Counted from the stretch's first letter, positions 11,466-22,274 are shown. The stretch: 64,000 nucleotides of DNA from Torymus aiolomorphi (GCA_036365515.1 CM070876.1:136421894-136485893); one strand, 5' to 3'. Notes: generated by a model from the letters alone, not told the origin. A program made the numbers and translations.

Positions 11466-11597
11466 AAACTCAAATATCACAATAAAAAGACTAATAATGA
11501 GAACCGTCCACTAACTACAATCTCCATTCCATATAATAATACCTTTTATAAAAAATGTTCGTATATTTTAAACAAATATAACATCCGCACAGTACCT

Positions 11598-11870
11598 TTG
11601 ATCAACAAAAAATTGAACAATATAATTAAATTAGGAAAGGATAAAATAGAAAAATCAGAAACATGTGGCGTAGTCTATAAGATAAATTGTATGTCTTGTA
11701 CATCGACTTATATTGACGAAACTAAGCGAATGCTAAAAAATAGGATTAAAGAACATGAAAGAGATAAGAATAACAAATTAGTGATAGCAACACACCAAAG
11801 AACTATGAAACACATCGTTGACTGGAAAAACATCCAAATTTTAGATAGAGAAAACAATTACACGAAATGA
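11598..11870 (+). pseudogene. Penelope GIY-YIG endonuclease, PLE-2
   Basis: This 90-aa frame is the endonuclease half of PLE-2. KLGKDKIEKSE precedes GVVYKINC, a second Cys, the YID strand, then KRMLKNRIKEH. A catalytic-type Glu lies in the EH element, with NIQILDRE towards the end. The domain is short; the family usually extends about 40 residues further, so it stops early (TGA at 11868-11870). It is preceded in frame by linker sequence without a methionine, which shows it was originally fused to the RT. Function would be target-site nicking; given the RT damage this copy is inactive. Confidence 0.8.
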
Positions 11871-12185
11871 ATTATTTCCGAAATGTTACATATTAATTTA
11901 AATCATAACACTATCAATAGAATAGAAGATACACAAAATTTGAATAATATATACAAAAAGCTGTTAAGAACGTTACATTTAAAAAGGTAAACAAGCGTGA
12001 TTATATATAAACTCCAGCGAAGCGTGCATTATGTTCTGCATACCATCTCCACTCTACTGGTATCTTACCAGTATCGACGTAGCTATTTATAGGTAAAGGT
12101 TTTTGCATAGATTGTGTTTAATTTATTTGACTAGTTTTTTATTTTTATTTTTGTATGTGTTTTAACTCTATATATTTTTAATAAA

Positions 12186-12226
12186 GCCTGAAGAGGTCAG
12201 GGAACTTTCTGACGAAACGTTGCAAT
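12186..12226 (+). ncRNA. Hammerhead-ribozyme-like core, PLE-2 tail
   Basis: CTGAAGA at 12188-12194 and GAAAC at 12214-12218 flank a stem II in which GTCAG pairs with CTGAC. GC before and after can pair as a minimal stem I, with ACGT as a minimal stem III. Box sequences, order and spacing agree with the other PLE copies. Confidence 0.55.
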
Positions 12227-12587
12227 CTAGTATTCAAGATTGTTTTCAAATTTATTTCTGGGAATTGGCTCACGAGGATCCTCACAACATTTAAATTATT
12301 AAACATGGAGGGTGCCACTCAACATAATACAATAAATTATTAAATTGACCCCTGTAATGTTTTCTTACTTTGTGACTGAAATTAATATTAAATTATTTTA
12401 TTATTTAATAACACATCATTTTTACAAATAAAATTTCTGTTTGTTTCATTGTTGCAAAATAAAAATTGAGGTATTTTAATATAAAATCGCAATATTTTTG
12501 TTTGATGTTGTTAAAAAAGAAAAAGAAAAATATATATTTCAAATTATCAACGGTATTATTGTTAGTTGTAGTATTATTTCTAAAACT

Positions 12588-12627
12588 TATCATGTATGAA
12601 TCTTTATACTGTCTTCATAAAAAGTTC
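12588..12627. repeat. Inverted repeat flanking LTR-A copy 1, left arm
   Basis: 'atcatgtatgaatctttat' and the following 20 bp recur inverted at 13505-13545 on the other side of the LTR, with few mismatches. Confidence 0.6.
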
Positions 12628-12631
12628 TTAT

Positions 12632-13336
12632 TGTTACGACCGGAGACGTATCATTCAAAACAAAACTAAGAATTGGGTCAGTGATTTTCTCGAAGGTAGA
12701 AACTGTGTATATTCGCATTTTGTACACATGACACCGCGATGCAGTTTGACCTACAAAATTATGTGATTGCGAATTTAACGACGCAGCATTTCGACAACGC
12801 ACAGCGTGACGTAGCGAGCCACCAACTTCGCGAAAGCATACGCGTGTCGTAATTTTCTGCACTCAGCATATCTCAACTTCGAAATTGAACGATTTACGTC
12901 AAAATGTTTACTAAATTTGTTTAAAAAAGATGATTTTGATCCAGCGTCAAAATCATCTTTAACCTAATTTAATCGCTTAATAAAAACGGCGACTTTCACC
13001 ATACACGTTAATTATTCGTGCAACAGATCGTGAGCTCCGTACCACTCCGGCCGACAATAGGAGTAGTAATCATTTGTACAGGCCAATACCAGCCTATAGC
13101 ATTTTACGAGGAAATACTTACATAATTAAAATCAATAATTTATCGGTAATAATTGATTCGCGAAATCAACGCGTATATATTGAAAGCTAATAGAATAGAT
13201 CAATTAAAGCATTTTGTAAAGTTAATTGCGATCTTATATCAATTTATTGTAATTTCATAATTAAATAAACAGTGCATTTGATTGAACAGCAGTCTATTTA
13301 TTTCCAAGACCTTGACTAGGGGAAAAACGTAATACA
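12632..13336 (+). repeat. LTR-A copy 1 (705 bp)
   Basis: It starts TGTTACG at 12632 and is taken to end at CGTAATACA at 13336. The copy at 30274-30978 has the same length and aligns throughout with scattered substitutions. Similarity runs about 35 bp past the assumed end in both copies, so the 3' boundary could lie further right. No coding sequence; it is shared with minus-strand relatives at 39180-42766. Confidence 0.6.
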
Positions 13337-13504
13337 AACAAAAATAAATAACTAATAAAACATATAAAGGTATCATCTGTCTACAATTGTTCGTATCAAC
13401 TTGGTAGTATACTTCATAAAAAGCAACTATACTCCCTAAGAATGTTAAAAATTTTAGAAAAACGCGATCGAAATAAGATAAGTCTGAATAATGAAATTAT
13501 AAAA

Positions 13505-13545
13505 CTAACTTTTTATGAAGACAGCGCAAAGATTCATACATGATA
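13505..13545. repeat. Inverted repeat flanking LTR-A copy 1, right arm
   Basis: Reverse complement of 12588-12627 ('aaagattcatacatgat'). Together the arms bracket LTR-A copy 1 as a ~950-bp unit. Confidence 0.6.
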
Positions 13546-13578
13546 ATTTTTAAAAATATTATTACAACGAAAAAAACC

Positions 13579-13610
13579 GCTGCCAATTCATGGGCCCGTA
13601 GCTTCCTCAA
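13579..13610 (-). repeat. REP-A terminus fragment
   Basis: On the minus strand this matches the right end of REP-A (GAGGAAGCTACG... GAATTGGCAGC), as at 18922-18953 and 22247-22274. It sits just outside the FB-1 insertion. Confidence 0.6.
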
Positions 13611-13633
13611 TCGTAATTTGTTGATTCCTTTAA

Positions 13634-14310
13634 GGGGGCTAGACACCTTCTTTCTCTGAAATAAGAAGTCACATTTTAATACATAAATGTAAACTAATTA
13701 TTTCATACTTTTTACATATAAAAGTGGGTATATTTACCTTACCTTAAAACTTTCACCGATGGGCCTTTTATATGGTCCAGAACCATAGTCATCGATGAAA
13801 CAAGTTTTTTCACTAGCCGTAAGCTTTGAAATTTTCCTGTGGATGGATTGACTCCAGATTTGAACTAAATTACTCCTGAATAGTATAATTCTCATATGAG
13901 TGTAGGGATTTTTGATCTAATGAGAAAAAAAAAATTGTGCTGTTTTTCAAGAGTTTTTTTTTCATTTTTTTAAATTTTTTATATTTTTTCATAATTTTTC
14001 TGATGTAAAAATTTTTTCCGACATTTAATCCTAAATCCCTACACTCATATGAGAATTATACTATTCAGGAGTAATTTAGTTCAAATCTGGAGTCAATCCA
14101 TCCACAGGAAAATTTCAAAGCTTACGGTTAGTGAAAAAACTTGTTTCATCGATGACTATGGTTCTGGACCATATAAAAGGCCCATCGGAGAAAGTTTTAA
14201 GGTAAGGTAAATATACCCACTTTTATATGTAAAAAGTATGAAATAATTAGTTTACATTTATGTATTAAAATGTGACTTCTTATTTCAGAGAAAAAAGGTG
14301 TCTAGCCCCC
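13634..14310. mobile_element. FB-1 palindromic TTAA element, copy 1 (677 bp)
   Basis: A near-perfect palindrome with arms of about 300 bp, starting GGGGGCTAGACACC and ending with its complement, flanked by TTAA on both sides (13630-13633 and 14311-14314). The copy at 53979-54655 has exactly the same length. No ORF; it is a non-autonomous foldback/MITE. TTAA targeting suggests the piggyBac or Kolobok groups. The central ~100 bp is A/T-rich and asymmetrical. Confidence 0.9.
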
Positions 14311-14314
14311 TTAA

Positions 14315-14491
14315 GCAACCTAATTTTTTGATGTTTTGTACCATAGTTTCTACGATGCTCTTATAGTTCTCATCTTTATTGTTACCAAGAAATTTTGTTG
14401 CAACATCTTTGAAGCTCAACCAGGCTGCCTTCTCGGTATCATTCATACTTTTGACGAATTTTTCGTTCCTGAACATTTTGCGAATTTTAGG
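14315..14491 (-). pseudogene. Inverted fragment of the downstream transposon gene
   Basis: On the minus strand this encodes MFRNEKFVKSMNDTEKAAW, then SFKDVATKFLGNN and QNIKKLGC. It is the near-identical inverted counterpart of 15133-15322 in the gene that follows. The fragment ends at the TTAA where FB-1 inserted. Beyond FB-1 the frame does not resume, so the inverted segment was already truncated. The arrangement is a partial inverted duplication like that in PLE-2, but of an unrelated gene. Confidence 0.75.
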
Positions 14492-15579
14492 TCCGTAAAC
14501 GTCACATTTTATCGAAACCGAGAAGAAGCGTTTCGAACATACTTCACTGACGAATCTGATCTAGTGTACTGCACGGATGTACGAGGACTTATTAATGAGT
14601 TCAAACCAAATTTATACAAGACAGAAGAATGGAGGTTATTCATCGATTCATCCAAGCGAAGCCTGAAGGCAGTTCTTCTTCACAATACGAACGTGTATGC
14701 TCCGTTACCATTAGCTCATTCAACTGTACTTAAAGAAGAATACTGTAACATCGAAAAGGTTTTAAATAAAATAAAGTATAGTGAGCACGAGTGGTTAATT
14801 TGCAGAGACCTGAAAATATTGTCCATGATACTAGGTCAACAATCAGATTTTACCAAGTACCCATGCTATTTAGGCATGTTTGACAGTCGAGATAGAGCAA
14901 AACACTATAATACAAAAGTATGGCCAGCGAGGCCATCACTTACTCCAGGTTCCAGCAATGTCATCAATCGTCCTCTTATCGATCCTAGCAAAATCCATTT
15001 ACCTCCTTTGCATATCAAATTAGGGCTGATGAAACAATTTGTTAAAGCTCTCGATAAAGATGGGCGATGCTTCAAATACTTAGAAACCATTTTTACGAAT
15101 ATAACTCTGGTTAAATTGAATGAAGGTATCTTTGACGGACCTCAAATTCGCAAAATGTTCAGGAACGAAGAATTCGTTAAAAGTATGAATGATACCGAGA
15201 AGGCAGCCTGTTAAGCTTCAAAGATGTTGCAACAAAATTTCTTGGTAACAATAAAGATGATTACTATAAGAGCATCGTAGAAACTATGGTACAAAACTTC
15301 AAAAAATTAGGTTGCCTAATGAATTTAAAACTCCACTTTCTCGATTCGCACATTCATGAATTTCCACCAGTCCTAGGTGACTACAGTGAAGAGCATGGTG
15401 AAAGATTTTATCAGGATATGAAGAAATTTGAACGTAGGTGTCAAGGAAAATATAGCGTGAACATGATGGGGGACTGGATGCTAAAAAGAGATGTACAATC
15501 TAATAATAAAAAGCGGCGTAGAAATCCTTTGCATAGGTCGTTAGATGACAAGCGTATACGCAAGCGTAAGCCAATTTAG
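14488..15579 (+). pseudogene. Uncharacterised transposon-type protein, broken
   Basis: The frame runs to 15214 with RNREEAFRTYF, EEWRLFIDSSKRSLKAVLLHN, WLICRDLKILSMILGQQ, SDFTKYPCYLGMFDSR and LPPLHIKLGLMKQFVKALD. It ends early at AAC-stop, is lost for about 70 bp, and resumes in another frame at 15286 (QNFKKLGCLMN, FLDSHIHEFP, DYSEEHGERFYQDMKKFERR, MGDWMLKRD). From memory, proteins with these blocks are numerous in arthropod and cnidarian genomes and behave as repeats; no biochemical function is known to me. Acidic residues in RDLK, DSRDR and FYQD could be catalytic, but that is speculation. A pair of frameshifts near 15210 and 15285 kills the copy. The true N-terminus is not visible because the inverted segment replaces it. 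Confidence 0.65.
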
Positions 15580-15597
15580 TTCTTTTGCAAATTGACT

Positions 15598-16075
15598 GAG
15601 TAGTTTTTTGAGGTTATCTCCGAAATTAGGCTGTCAAACCTCTTTTTCCATAACAAATTCGGATTCAGCAAGCCAAAATACATAAAAAGAAAGTGTTTTT
15701 GATGTGATGGAAACAATGTTTTTTTTTTCTTCTCAAGTTTTTCCACAGAAACACGGCTTTTCGGCAGTTTTTTGAGATTATCTCCAAAAGTCGGCTATCA
15801 AACCTCTTTTTCCATAACAAATTTGGATTCAGCAAGCCAAAATACATAAAAATAAAGTATTTTTGATGTGATGGAAACAATGTTTTTTTTTTTATTCTCA
15901 AGTTTTTCCACAGAAACACGGGTTTTCGACAGTTTTTTGAGGTTATGTTCAAAATATGCGGCCAACCCCCTACTTTTAACGCCGGATTCGGATTCAGCGA
16001 GAAAAAATACAAAAGAAAAGTATAGTCCATCCCAGAACCGACAGATTTTTTTTTGTGGGCCTGTGTAATTTTAGA
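15598..16075. repeat. ~165-bp tandem repeat, about 2.9 units
   Basis: Units begin with 'gttttttgaggttatctcc' at about 15602, 15765 and 15931. They share 'ggattcagcaagccaaaata' and 'tttttccacagaaacacgg'. Divergence is moderate and the third unit is partial. No coding content. Confidence 0.85.
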
Positions 16076-16318
16076 TTTGCTAATTAATATTAAGCTATTT
16101 TCATTTCTAATTTGAATTCGTTTTTTCATGATTTCTAATTTCTTATCCATTATTATTACGTTTGAATCATCATATACGTTGAAATATCTTTCTTTATTAT
16201 CAATTTTTAATTTTTTAGTTGATGTTATTATTTCTTTTGTCATTGCACTTTCAGAATACTTTCTTTTTTTTTAAATTGTTTTCTGATCGAATTTCAACTA
16301 ATTCATTCATATTTTGTA

Positions 16319-17395
16319 TTGCTTCCTCCTAGAGGAAGTTTTGTAATAGTAAATTTTTGAGTTGTTGTAAAAACATGCTATAATTGTGTTCCGAGGTGTT
16401 AGGAATCAAAATACATGGTTTTTGAAAAATGTCTGTATGGATGTATGTGTGTGTGTGTGTGTGTGTGGGTGTGTGTATATACGCCTGGATCTCAGCTTCT
16501 ACTCGGTCGATTTTGACCGGACAGGTCTCATTTTTTTTGTTTTTTTTTGCGTGATGGCGGGTCAAAAATCCGTTTTTTGATTGGGGCGATGCGTTTTTGT
16601 TTTTTTTCAAATTTTCGATTTTCTCAAAACTGTTTTTTGATTTTTTTAAATGATAGGATCAAGTTATTCGAATCTGATCGGTAGCGTTCGGAAGAGGATT
16701 AAAATACCTATATTTTCTAAAAAGAAAAGTTTCCAGCTATCACGGTTCTTTTGTTATTAACAAAAACATGTTTTTTTTTTAGAAGCTTATAACTCCTAAA
16801 CTTAACGGTCAATTTTTTTGTGAAAAATCATGATAATACAGAATATAAATATCTATAATCTGTTAAAATTTGAATACATTCGGTAGGCAAGATTTTGAGT
16901 AAAAAATTGAAAAATGAAAAAAATCAGTTTTGTATGTCCAACGATTACAAGAGTAAAATTGACTTAATGGCTTCAAAATTCCTTTTAGAGGTAGATTTTT
17001 TATAGTTCTCGGTCGAGTTTTTTTCAAAATGATTGGTCCATAAATTTCAGAGTTATTTGAGGTTAAAAATTTTTTGACATTTTTTAAGAATCGTAATTTC
17101 TCGAGAAAGGCTCTATGTATCTGTATGGGGTGGGTGGCATTCGAAAGAGAATTAAAATACCTAAATTTTCTAAAAAAAAAATTAATTTTCTATCTATCAC
17201 GGTTCTTTAGTTATCATCAAAAACAAAAACGTGTTTTTTTTTTTTAAACTTATAACTCCAATGATGTTATCATTAGTATATTATAAAAGTATATAGTATT
17301 GGCGTCAAAATGTAATATGTTTGAATTTTCAAGATTGAATTTTTGATTTTAAGTATTCAAAACTGATGAATAATTAAAATAGTATAAGAGTAGGT
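16319..17395 (+). repeat. REP-A copy A (incomplete)
   Basis: It begins with the REP-A left hairpin (GCTTCCTC cta GAGGAAG) and contains a (TG)n run at 16445-16482 followed by 'gtcgattttgaccg', matching the order in copies B and C. Inside, a block 'attaaaatacct-atttctaaaa ... ggttctt' appears twice (about 16690 and 17150). No right end found; the boundary is approximate. Confidence 0.5.
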
Positions 17396-17602
17396 GGCGC
17401 TCCGATCGGGGTAGCGTGTAGTGCAGTATGTATTCCAGCAGGGTCCAACAAGCTGTGGGTTAGTCACGAATCCCGCAGTACTGCATACAATGCATTATGA
17501 ATGCATTATATTCTGCATTATTATAATTTATTTGTGAGTTGTGAACTTTTTTAAAAAAACACGTTTTTGTTAATAACAAAAGAACAATGATAGCTATAAA
17601 TT

Positions 17603-17751
17603 TTGCTTCCTCATAGAGGAAGCTTTGTAACGGTGAAAAAAATTTTCGAAAAAAAAAATGTTCAAAAAGATGTTTTAAGGCGATATATGTGTATATTAGT
17701 TGATTTTGATCATTTTTGTTTTCGTGCGTGTGCGTGTGCGTGTGTGTGTGC

Positions 17752-17826
<75 letters not shown>

Positions 17827-17837
17827 TGTGTGTGTGT

Positions 17838-17908
<71 letters not shown>

Positions 17909-18953
17909 AACTCTTCATATCTCCGAAACGAATCGACCGATTTTCGTCGGGTAAAGCTTATTCTCTTTGTCTCGCGGGAAAAGAGAGGTACCCTGATGGA
18001 TTTGAGTTTCTATTGATTTTCTTTTGTTTTATAACCAAAAGACGATTTTGAATTTTTAGTTTTTGTGATTTTTTCATATCTTACAGTCATTATTACATAA
18101 TATAATAAACTTTTCTTGAAAGGTATTTAAATTACCTATATTTTCCTTTTTTAAAATTTAAAATATCTTCACTCTGTCAATTGTTATTAAGGAAAACTTT
18201 TTTATATTTCATAAATTAATTTCTCAAAAAATAATTTATTTATCGACTTCAAATAAATAACCAGTTATTACACTAATTGAAGACTATATGTGGTTAAAAT
18301 TTCATGAGATTATCTTCATTTGTTTTTTAGAAAAGAATTATTTTAGAAAAATTTGCTTTTTCGTTGTCGCACGATAACTAGAGCAAAAATTATCCAATCG
18401 TCCTGAAATTTGGCACAGATGTAGCTTTTATATATCTTCAGATCGAGTTCGTTGCCCAAAAAAATCGGTCAATTACGAAAAAAGATATTAGAGGTAAAAA
18501 ATTTTTTTTTAAAGTTTCGAATCGCGTTTTCTCAAAAAATACTTGGTTTATCGACTTCAAATTTTAACCACTTATTAAATTTATAGAAGACTATATTTGG
18601 TTAAAATTTCAGGAGATTATCTTCATTTGTTTTTTAGAAAAAAATTATTTGAGAAAAAATTTGCGTTTTCGTTGTCGCACGATAACAAGAGCAAAAATTA
18701 CCCAATCGTCCTGAAATTTGGAACAGATGTAGCTTTTATATATCTTCAGATCAAGTTCGTTGCCCAAAAAAATCGGTTCATTACGAAAAAAGATATAACG
18801 CACAGTTTAAGCTGAATCCGGACCCATGACCCTCTCCTACTTAGTCTAACCGTACAAGACAAAGTATTAAATTTTAAATATTAGAAGTAAAAATTAATTA
18901 AAGGGATCAATAAATTAAGTTTGAGGAAGCTACGTGCCAATGAATTGGCAGCA
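17603..18953 (+). repeat. REP-A copy B, full length
   Basis: The left end has hairpin GCTTCCTC-ata-GAGGAAGC (17605-17623). The right end is TTGAGGAAGCTACG followed by the hairpin TGCCAATGAATTGGCA (18935-18950). The ends thus carry a short inverted repeat GCTTCCTCA. Internally there is a 180-bp (GT)n tract and a ~309-bp block present twice in tandem (from about 18240 and 18549). No ORF of note. Superfamily unknown. Confidence 0.7.
17722..17907. repeat. Long (GT)n microsatellite inside REP-A
   Basis: About 185 bp of GT dinucleotides with rare interruptions, in the same place as shorter GT runs in copies A and C, so it is part of the REP-A consensus. Confidence 0.95.
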
Positions 18954-18959
18954 GTTTTT

Positions 18960-19668
18960 TTTTTTTATCATTTATCGTTTTCTTTTTGAAATCTTTTATT
19001 TTTGCTTCACATTCGTCACTTTTTGCTTTCCAATAAATTTCTTTTTTACCTAATGCCTCTTTTTCGCGTTCATTTTTTAATTCATCACTATTCATTTTTT
19101 GCCTTTTTGCAATTTCTTCATTTTTCGTTTTAGTTTCTTTTCGACTATTTTACTATCATCCCTATTTTTTTTGTTGATATATGCTTCTCTTTTACGTATC
19201 GCTTCTTTTTCGCGATCCTTTTTTAATTCATCGCAATTCATTTTTTGATTTTTTTCAATTTCTGCATTTTTCTCTTTAGTTTTTTTTTCAACTAAATAGT
19301 TCATAGTAGTAAAAAAATAGTGATAGTAGTAAAATTACTACTATCACTATTTTTATTTTTGATATATGCTTCTTTTTTACGTAATGCTTCTTTTTCGCGT
19401 TCCTTTCTTAATTCATGGTTGTTCATATTTTTCATTTTGTTTTTCGTGTTTTTCTTTTTATTTTTATTACTTCCAATTTATTAGAATTTTCCTTTTTATT
19501 TTTCCAGTAAGTTTCTTTTTTCCGTAATGCTTCTTTTTCATGAAACTTTTTAATTTCATCACTCCCCATGTTTTGCATTTTTGCTGATGCCCGTTTTCTT
19601 GTTTTTAAATTATTATCATCTTCTCTTTGTTCATTCATATTTTCACAATTAACATTTTTGTTGTGCAA
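18960..19668 (-). pseudogene. Lysine-rich repeat protein fragment
   Basis: Minus-strand frames here encode four copies of a 25-30-aa block of the form (N)S/C-DELKK-REKEALRKKEAYW-KNKK, separated by charged linkers. The copies start near 19560, 19420, 19240 and 19095 and lie in different frames or after stops, so the coding is broken. The composition (Lys, Glu, Arg, Asn) predicts helical coiled coil. Repeats of this style precede replication or protease modules in some transposon proteins, including Helitron-like ones, and the Ulp1-like protease lies just upstream on the same strand. Assignment to an element is inference. REP-A copy B directly abuts the 3' side. Confidence 0.45.
19313..19354. 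repeat. Perfect 20-bp hairpin
   Basis: AAAAATAGTGATAGTAGTAA (19313-19332) is followed after 2 nt by its exact complement (19335-19354). It falls between repeat blocks of the lysine-rich gene. Confidence 0.85.
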
Positions 19669-19683
19669 TAAAATCTTTTAAGG

Positions 19684-19908
19684 TTAATCTTCGTATATGT
19701 AGTCGCTATTATTTATTACTCTATTCCTATCCTTATTTTTACAAATTTCATTTTTACTTGGCAACAACACTTTTTCTGTAGCAGTATTTTCCAAACTTAT
19801 AATTATATCATTGTAATGCAATGAATTGAAAGATGCATTTCCATCATCTATTTCCATTGGAATAATGGACTCTGTACAAGATTTATTATATCTACTATAC
19901 AAGTTCAT
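19684..19908 (-). pseudogene. Uncharacterised minus-strand ORF between protease and Lys-rich repeats
   Basis: A 74-aa frame rich in Asn, Ser, Ile and Lys with no motif I recognise. It sits on the same strand between the protease-like region (20023-20518) and the lysine-rich repeats, and may be a linker of one original polyprotein. Low complexity and lack of homology leave this open. Confidence 0.3.
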
Positions 19909-20022
19909 AATTTTATTTTGTTCAAAAATTAATCGTGCATGAATATTTCTTTCTATCCTATTAATTTCTTCAGCATTAAAATGTAATTTTTGTTCGACAA
20001 AAACTTTATGAATGATAGATCT

Positions 20023-20518
20023 TCATAATTTTGTATATTCATAGGGAGAATTTTGAGAAAGTGGAAACATCCTTATGGTACGTGTTTCAAATATTTTTAA
20101 CAAATGGAATCGCATTTGAGAAATATCAAAAGATAAGCTACATGGACATATATTAAAGAGAATAGAAATCGCAAAAGCTATCGCGAAAATTCCGCAATCA
20201 TAAGAATTAGTTTGTGACTGTACTATTTCGAAAGTAATTTTTAATTCAGGATTGTTTGGAAATAATCTATTGATGAAAACTTTATCTTCTTCTTTTAAGC
20301 ATTTAACATTAAGACTATCATAAACATGTATAATAGTACATACAAATCCAATGACCTTTTTTAAAATTACCTGAGAATAGCAATTGTATATATTCACAAT
20401 TAATTGGTATTGAAATGATATTATAAGGTTTTTGAACCAATAGCGACGATTGCATATTGAAAGATGAACAATTTTTAAGTATATTATTAAATTCCAAAAT
20501 ATGTTCATCATTTAACAT
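20023..20518 (-). pseudogene. Ulp1/C48-like cysteine protease domain, frameshifted
   Basis: Two overlapping minus-strand frames together cover a C48 fold. The first (from 20518) holds LNDEHI and ends with GHWIC, the site expected for the catalytic His. The second continues with VYDSLN (catalytic Asp) and QTNSYDCGIFAIAFA (oxyanion Gln upstream in VQSQ, catalytic Cys). A frameshift lies near 20320-20345. Such proteases remove SUMO-like modifiers in cells, but this variant (VYDSLN plus DCGIFAIAF) is typical of transposon-borne copies. No Helitron Rep or helicase is in the window. The motifs are clear; the parent element is not. Confidence 0.65.
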
Positions 20519-20519
20519 A

Positions 20520-21275
20520 GATTCATCACCAGTACATGACCCCCAATTCCTTTTACAACTAATTTTTGTTTTTCGGTCAAACCCATTGTATTTTAAATTT
20601 ATCTAAAGAAAATATTCAAAATGACAAAAAACGTTTTTTTTTTTCAAAAAATTTTTTAACAATTGTAACAGCTGAAAAATAAAAGAAAAATATAATTATA
20701 CAAGATTAACGACTGCATATTATTTTATATAATAATTAATTTATACTTTATATTTAAGGTAAAATAGCCGTTACTATGACGTCAAAAGCGCACTCTGAAC
20801 TGGGACAGTAACAAATACTAATAATTACCTGATGTATATTAACTTAAATCATAGAAGCCAAAATTCGTTAGTCATTTTTGAGTTTTAATTATTCGATTAT
20901 TTCGTTTTTTTTAAATCCAAAACGTTATGAATTCAACAAAAAATATAACAAACAGTACCCTTTGAAAGCAGTGTATGAACCATGAACGAACTCGGCATCT
21001 TGATTATCTTTTACGAGCATTGGTACGACTTTCAATGTCTTTTAACTGACATTTTTTGAGTTAATAGTAAGAAAACTAATATTCATACATACTTCTTATA
21101 CATTCATGAATACCGTTAATACTTAACAGATCGATTTTAATAATTATTTATTTAAAAATTAGATGTCCCGTTTTGAGATAACTTTTTTGTGTAGTTGTCT
21201 ATACTAAAACGACATAATTATAGTATCTTTTTCCTTAATTTTGCCATAAATATTCGTAACTATGTATCTAAAATT
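20520..21275. other. Gene-free AT-rich stretch
   Basis: No coding region, RNA gene or repeat structure recognised. Confidence 0.5.
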
Positions 21276-21278
21276 TTA

Positions 21279-21397
21279 TTGCTTCCTCAAAGAGGAAGCT
21301 TTTTAATGGTGAAAAATATTTTTGAAACAAAAAATGTTTAAAAACATGTTTTAAGACTTTTGGTACCAATATTTGAGGATTTTGAGCAAAAAAATTT

Positions 21398-21433
<36 letters not shown>

Positions 21434-22274
21434 ATGTGCGCGCGTGTGTACGTGTGTGCGTGTGTACGTGTGTGTGTGTACCGGCTATAACTGTTGAACC
21501 AATCAATCGATTTTCGTGAGGCAAAGCTTATTCTCTTCGTTTGCATATAGAATAGAGATGCCATAACTTATTTTTGGATTTTGTGCGTTTTCTTTTGTTT
21601 TAATATCAAAAAATGATTTTAAAATTTTCGTTTTTTTTATATTTTAATATGTTACAGTATTTATAACTTAATATCATTAGTTTTTTTTGAAAGGTCGTTA
21701 AATTACCTACAATTTCTTTTTTGAAAAGTTAAATTATCTTTAGTCTGTCATTTGTTATTAAGGAAAACGTTTTCATATTTTATAAATTAATTTCTCAAAA
21801 AATATTTTATTTATCTACTTGAAATTTTAACCACTTATTACATTCATCGAAGACTATATTTGGTTAAAATTTCAAGTTATTATCTTCATTTGTTTTTCGA
21901 GAAAAAAATATTTATGAAAATAAGTGCATTTTCTTTCTCCGACGATAATAGGAGTAAAAGTCAACCAATCCTCTTAAAATTTGTCACAGAGATATCTTTT
22001 TTATATCTTCGAACCGAGTTCGTTACCCGAAAAAATCGGTTCATTATGACCAAAGATATTTGAGGTTAAACATTTTTTTTAAATATTGTTGAATCGCGTT
22101 TTTTCAGAGAATATTTTATTTATCAACTTAAAATTTTAACCACGTATTACACTCATCAAACACTATATTTGGTTAACATTTCAAGTGATTATCTACATTT
22201 TTATTTTTAGAATTTAAATTTAATAAAAGGTATCGATAAATTAATTTGAGGAAGCTAAGTTCCAAAGAATTGGC
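21279..22274 (+). repeat. REP-A copy C
   Basis: The left hairpin is GCTTCCTC-aaa-GAGGAAGC. A GT run lies at 21400-21478, then 'aatcgattttcgtgag' and 'aaagcttattctctt', and the right end is TTGAGGAAGCTAAG...GAATTGGCAGC. It is collinear with copy B but has only one and a half of the internal ~300-bp block. No ORF. Confidence 0.7.

Larger units (their letters stand above)
8558..12303 (+). mobile_element. Penelope-like element PLE-2 with inverted duplicated 3' half
   Basis: The plus-strand element carries an RT ORF (9635-11119), a broken RT continuation (11133-11465) and an endonuclease (11598-11870). Its 3' half (11368-12303) is present again, inverted, at 8558-9496 immediately upstream. The arms are nearly identical, differing by only a few substitutions, so the structure is young. 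Inverted or tandem partial copies are a known outcome of Penelope insertion. No clear target duplication is seen. Confidence 0.85.
11368..12303 (+). repeat. PLE-2 right arm (3' half)
   Basis: Plus-strand partner of the inverted copy at 8558-9496. It includes the RT C-terminus, endonuclease, AT-rich tail, hammerhead-like core and a short unique 3' end at 'cctcacaacatttaaatta'. Confidence 0.9.

Noticed and set aside
14336..14487. N-terminal extension of the plus-strand transposon-type gene
   Set aside because: This part is the antisense of an inverted gene fragment (14315-14491), so it is not the real N-terminus.
17460..18051. Long frames of Cys-Val or Thr-His dipeptides
   Set aside because: Products of the 185-bp (GT)n microsatellite; no biological composition outside it.
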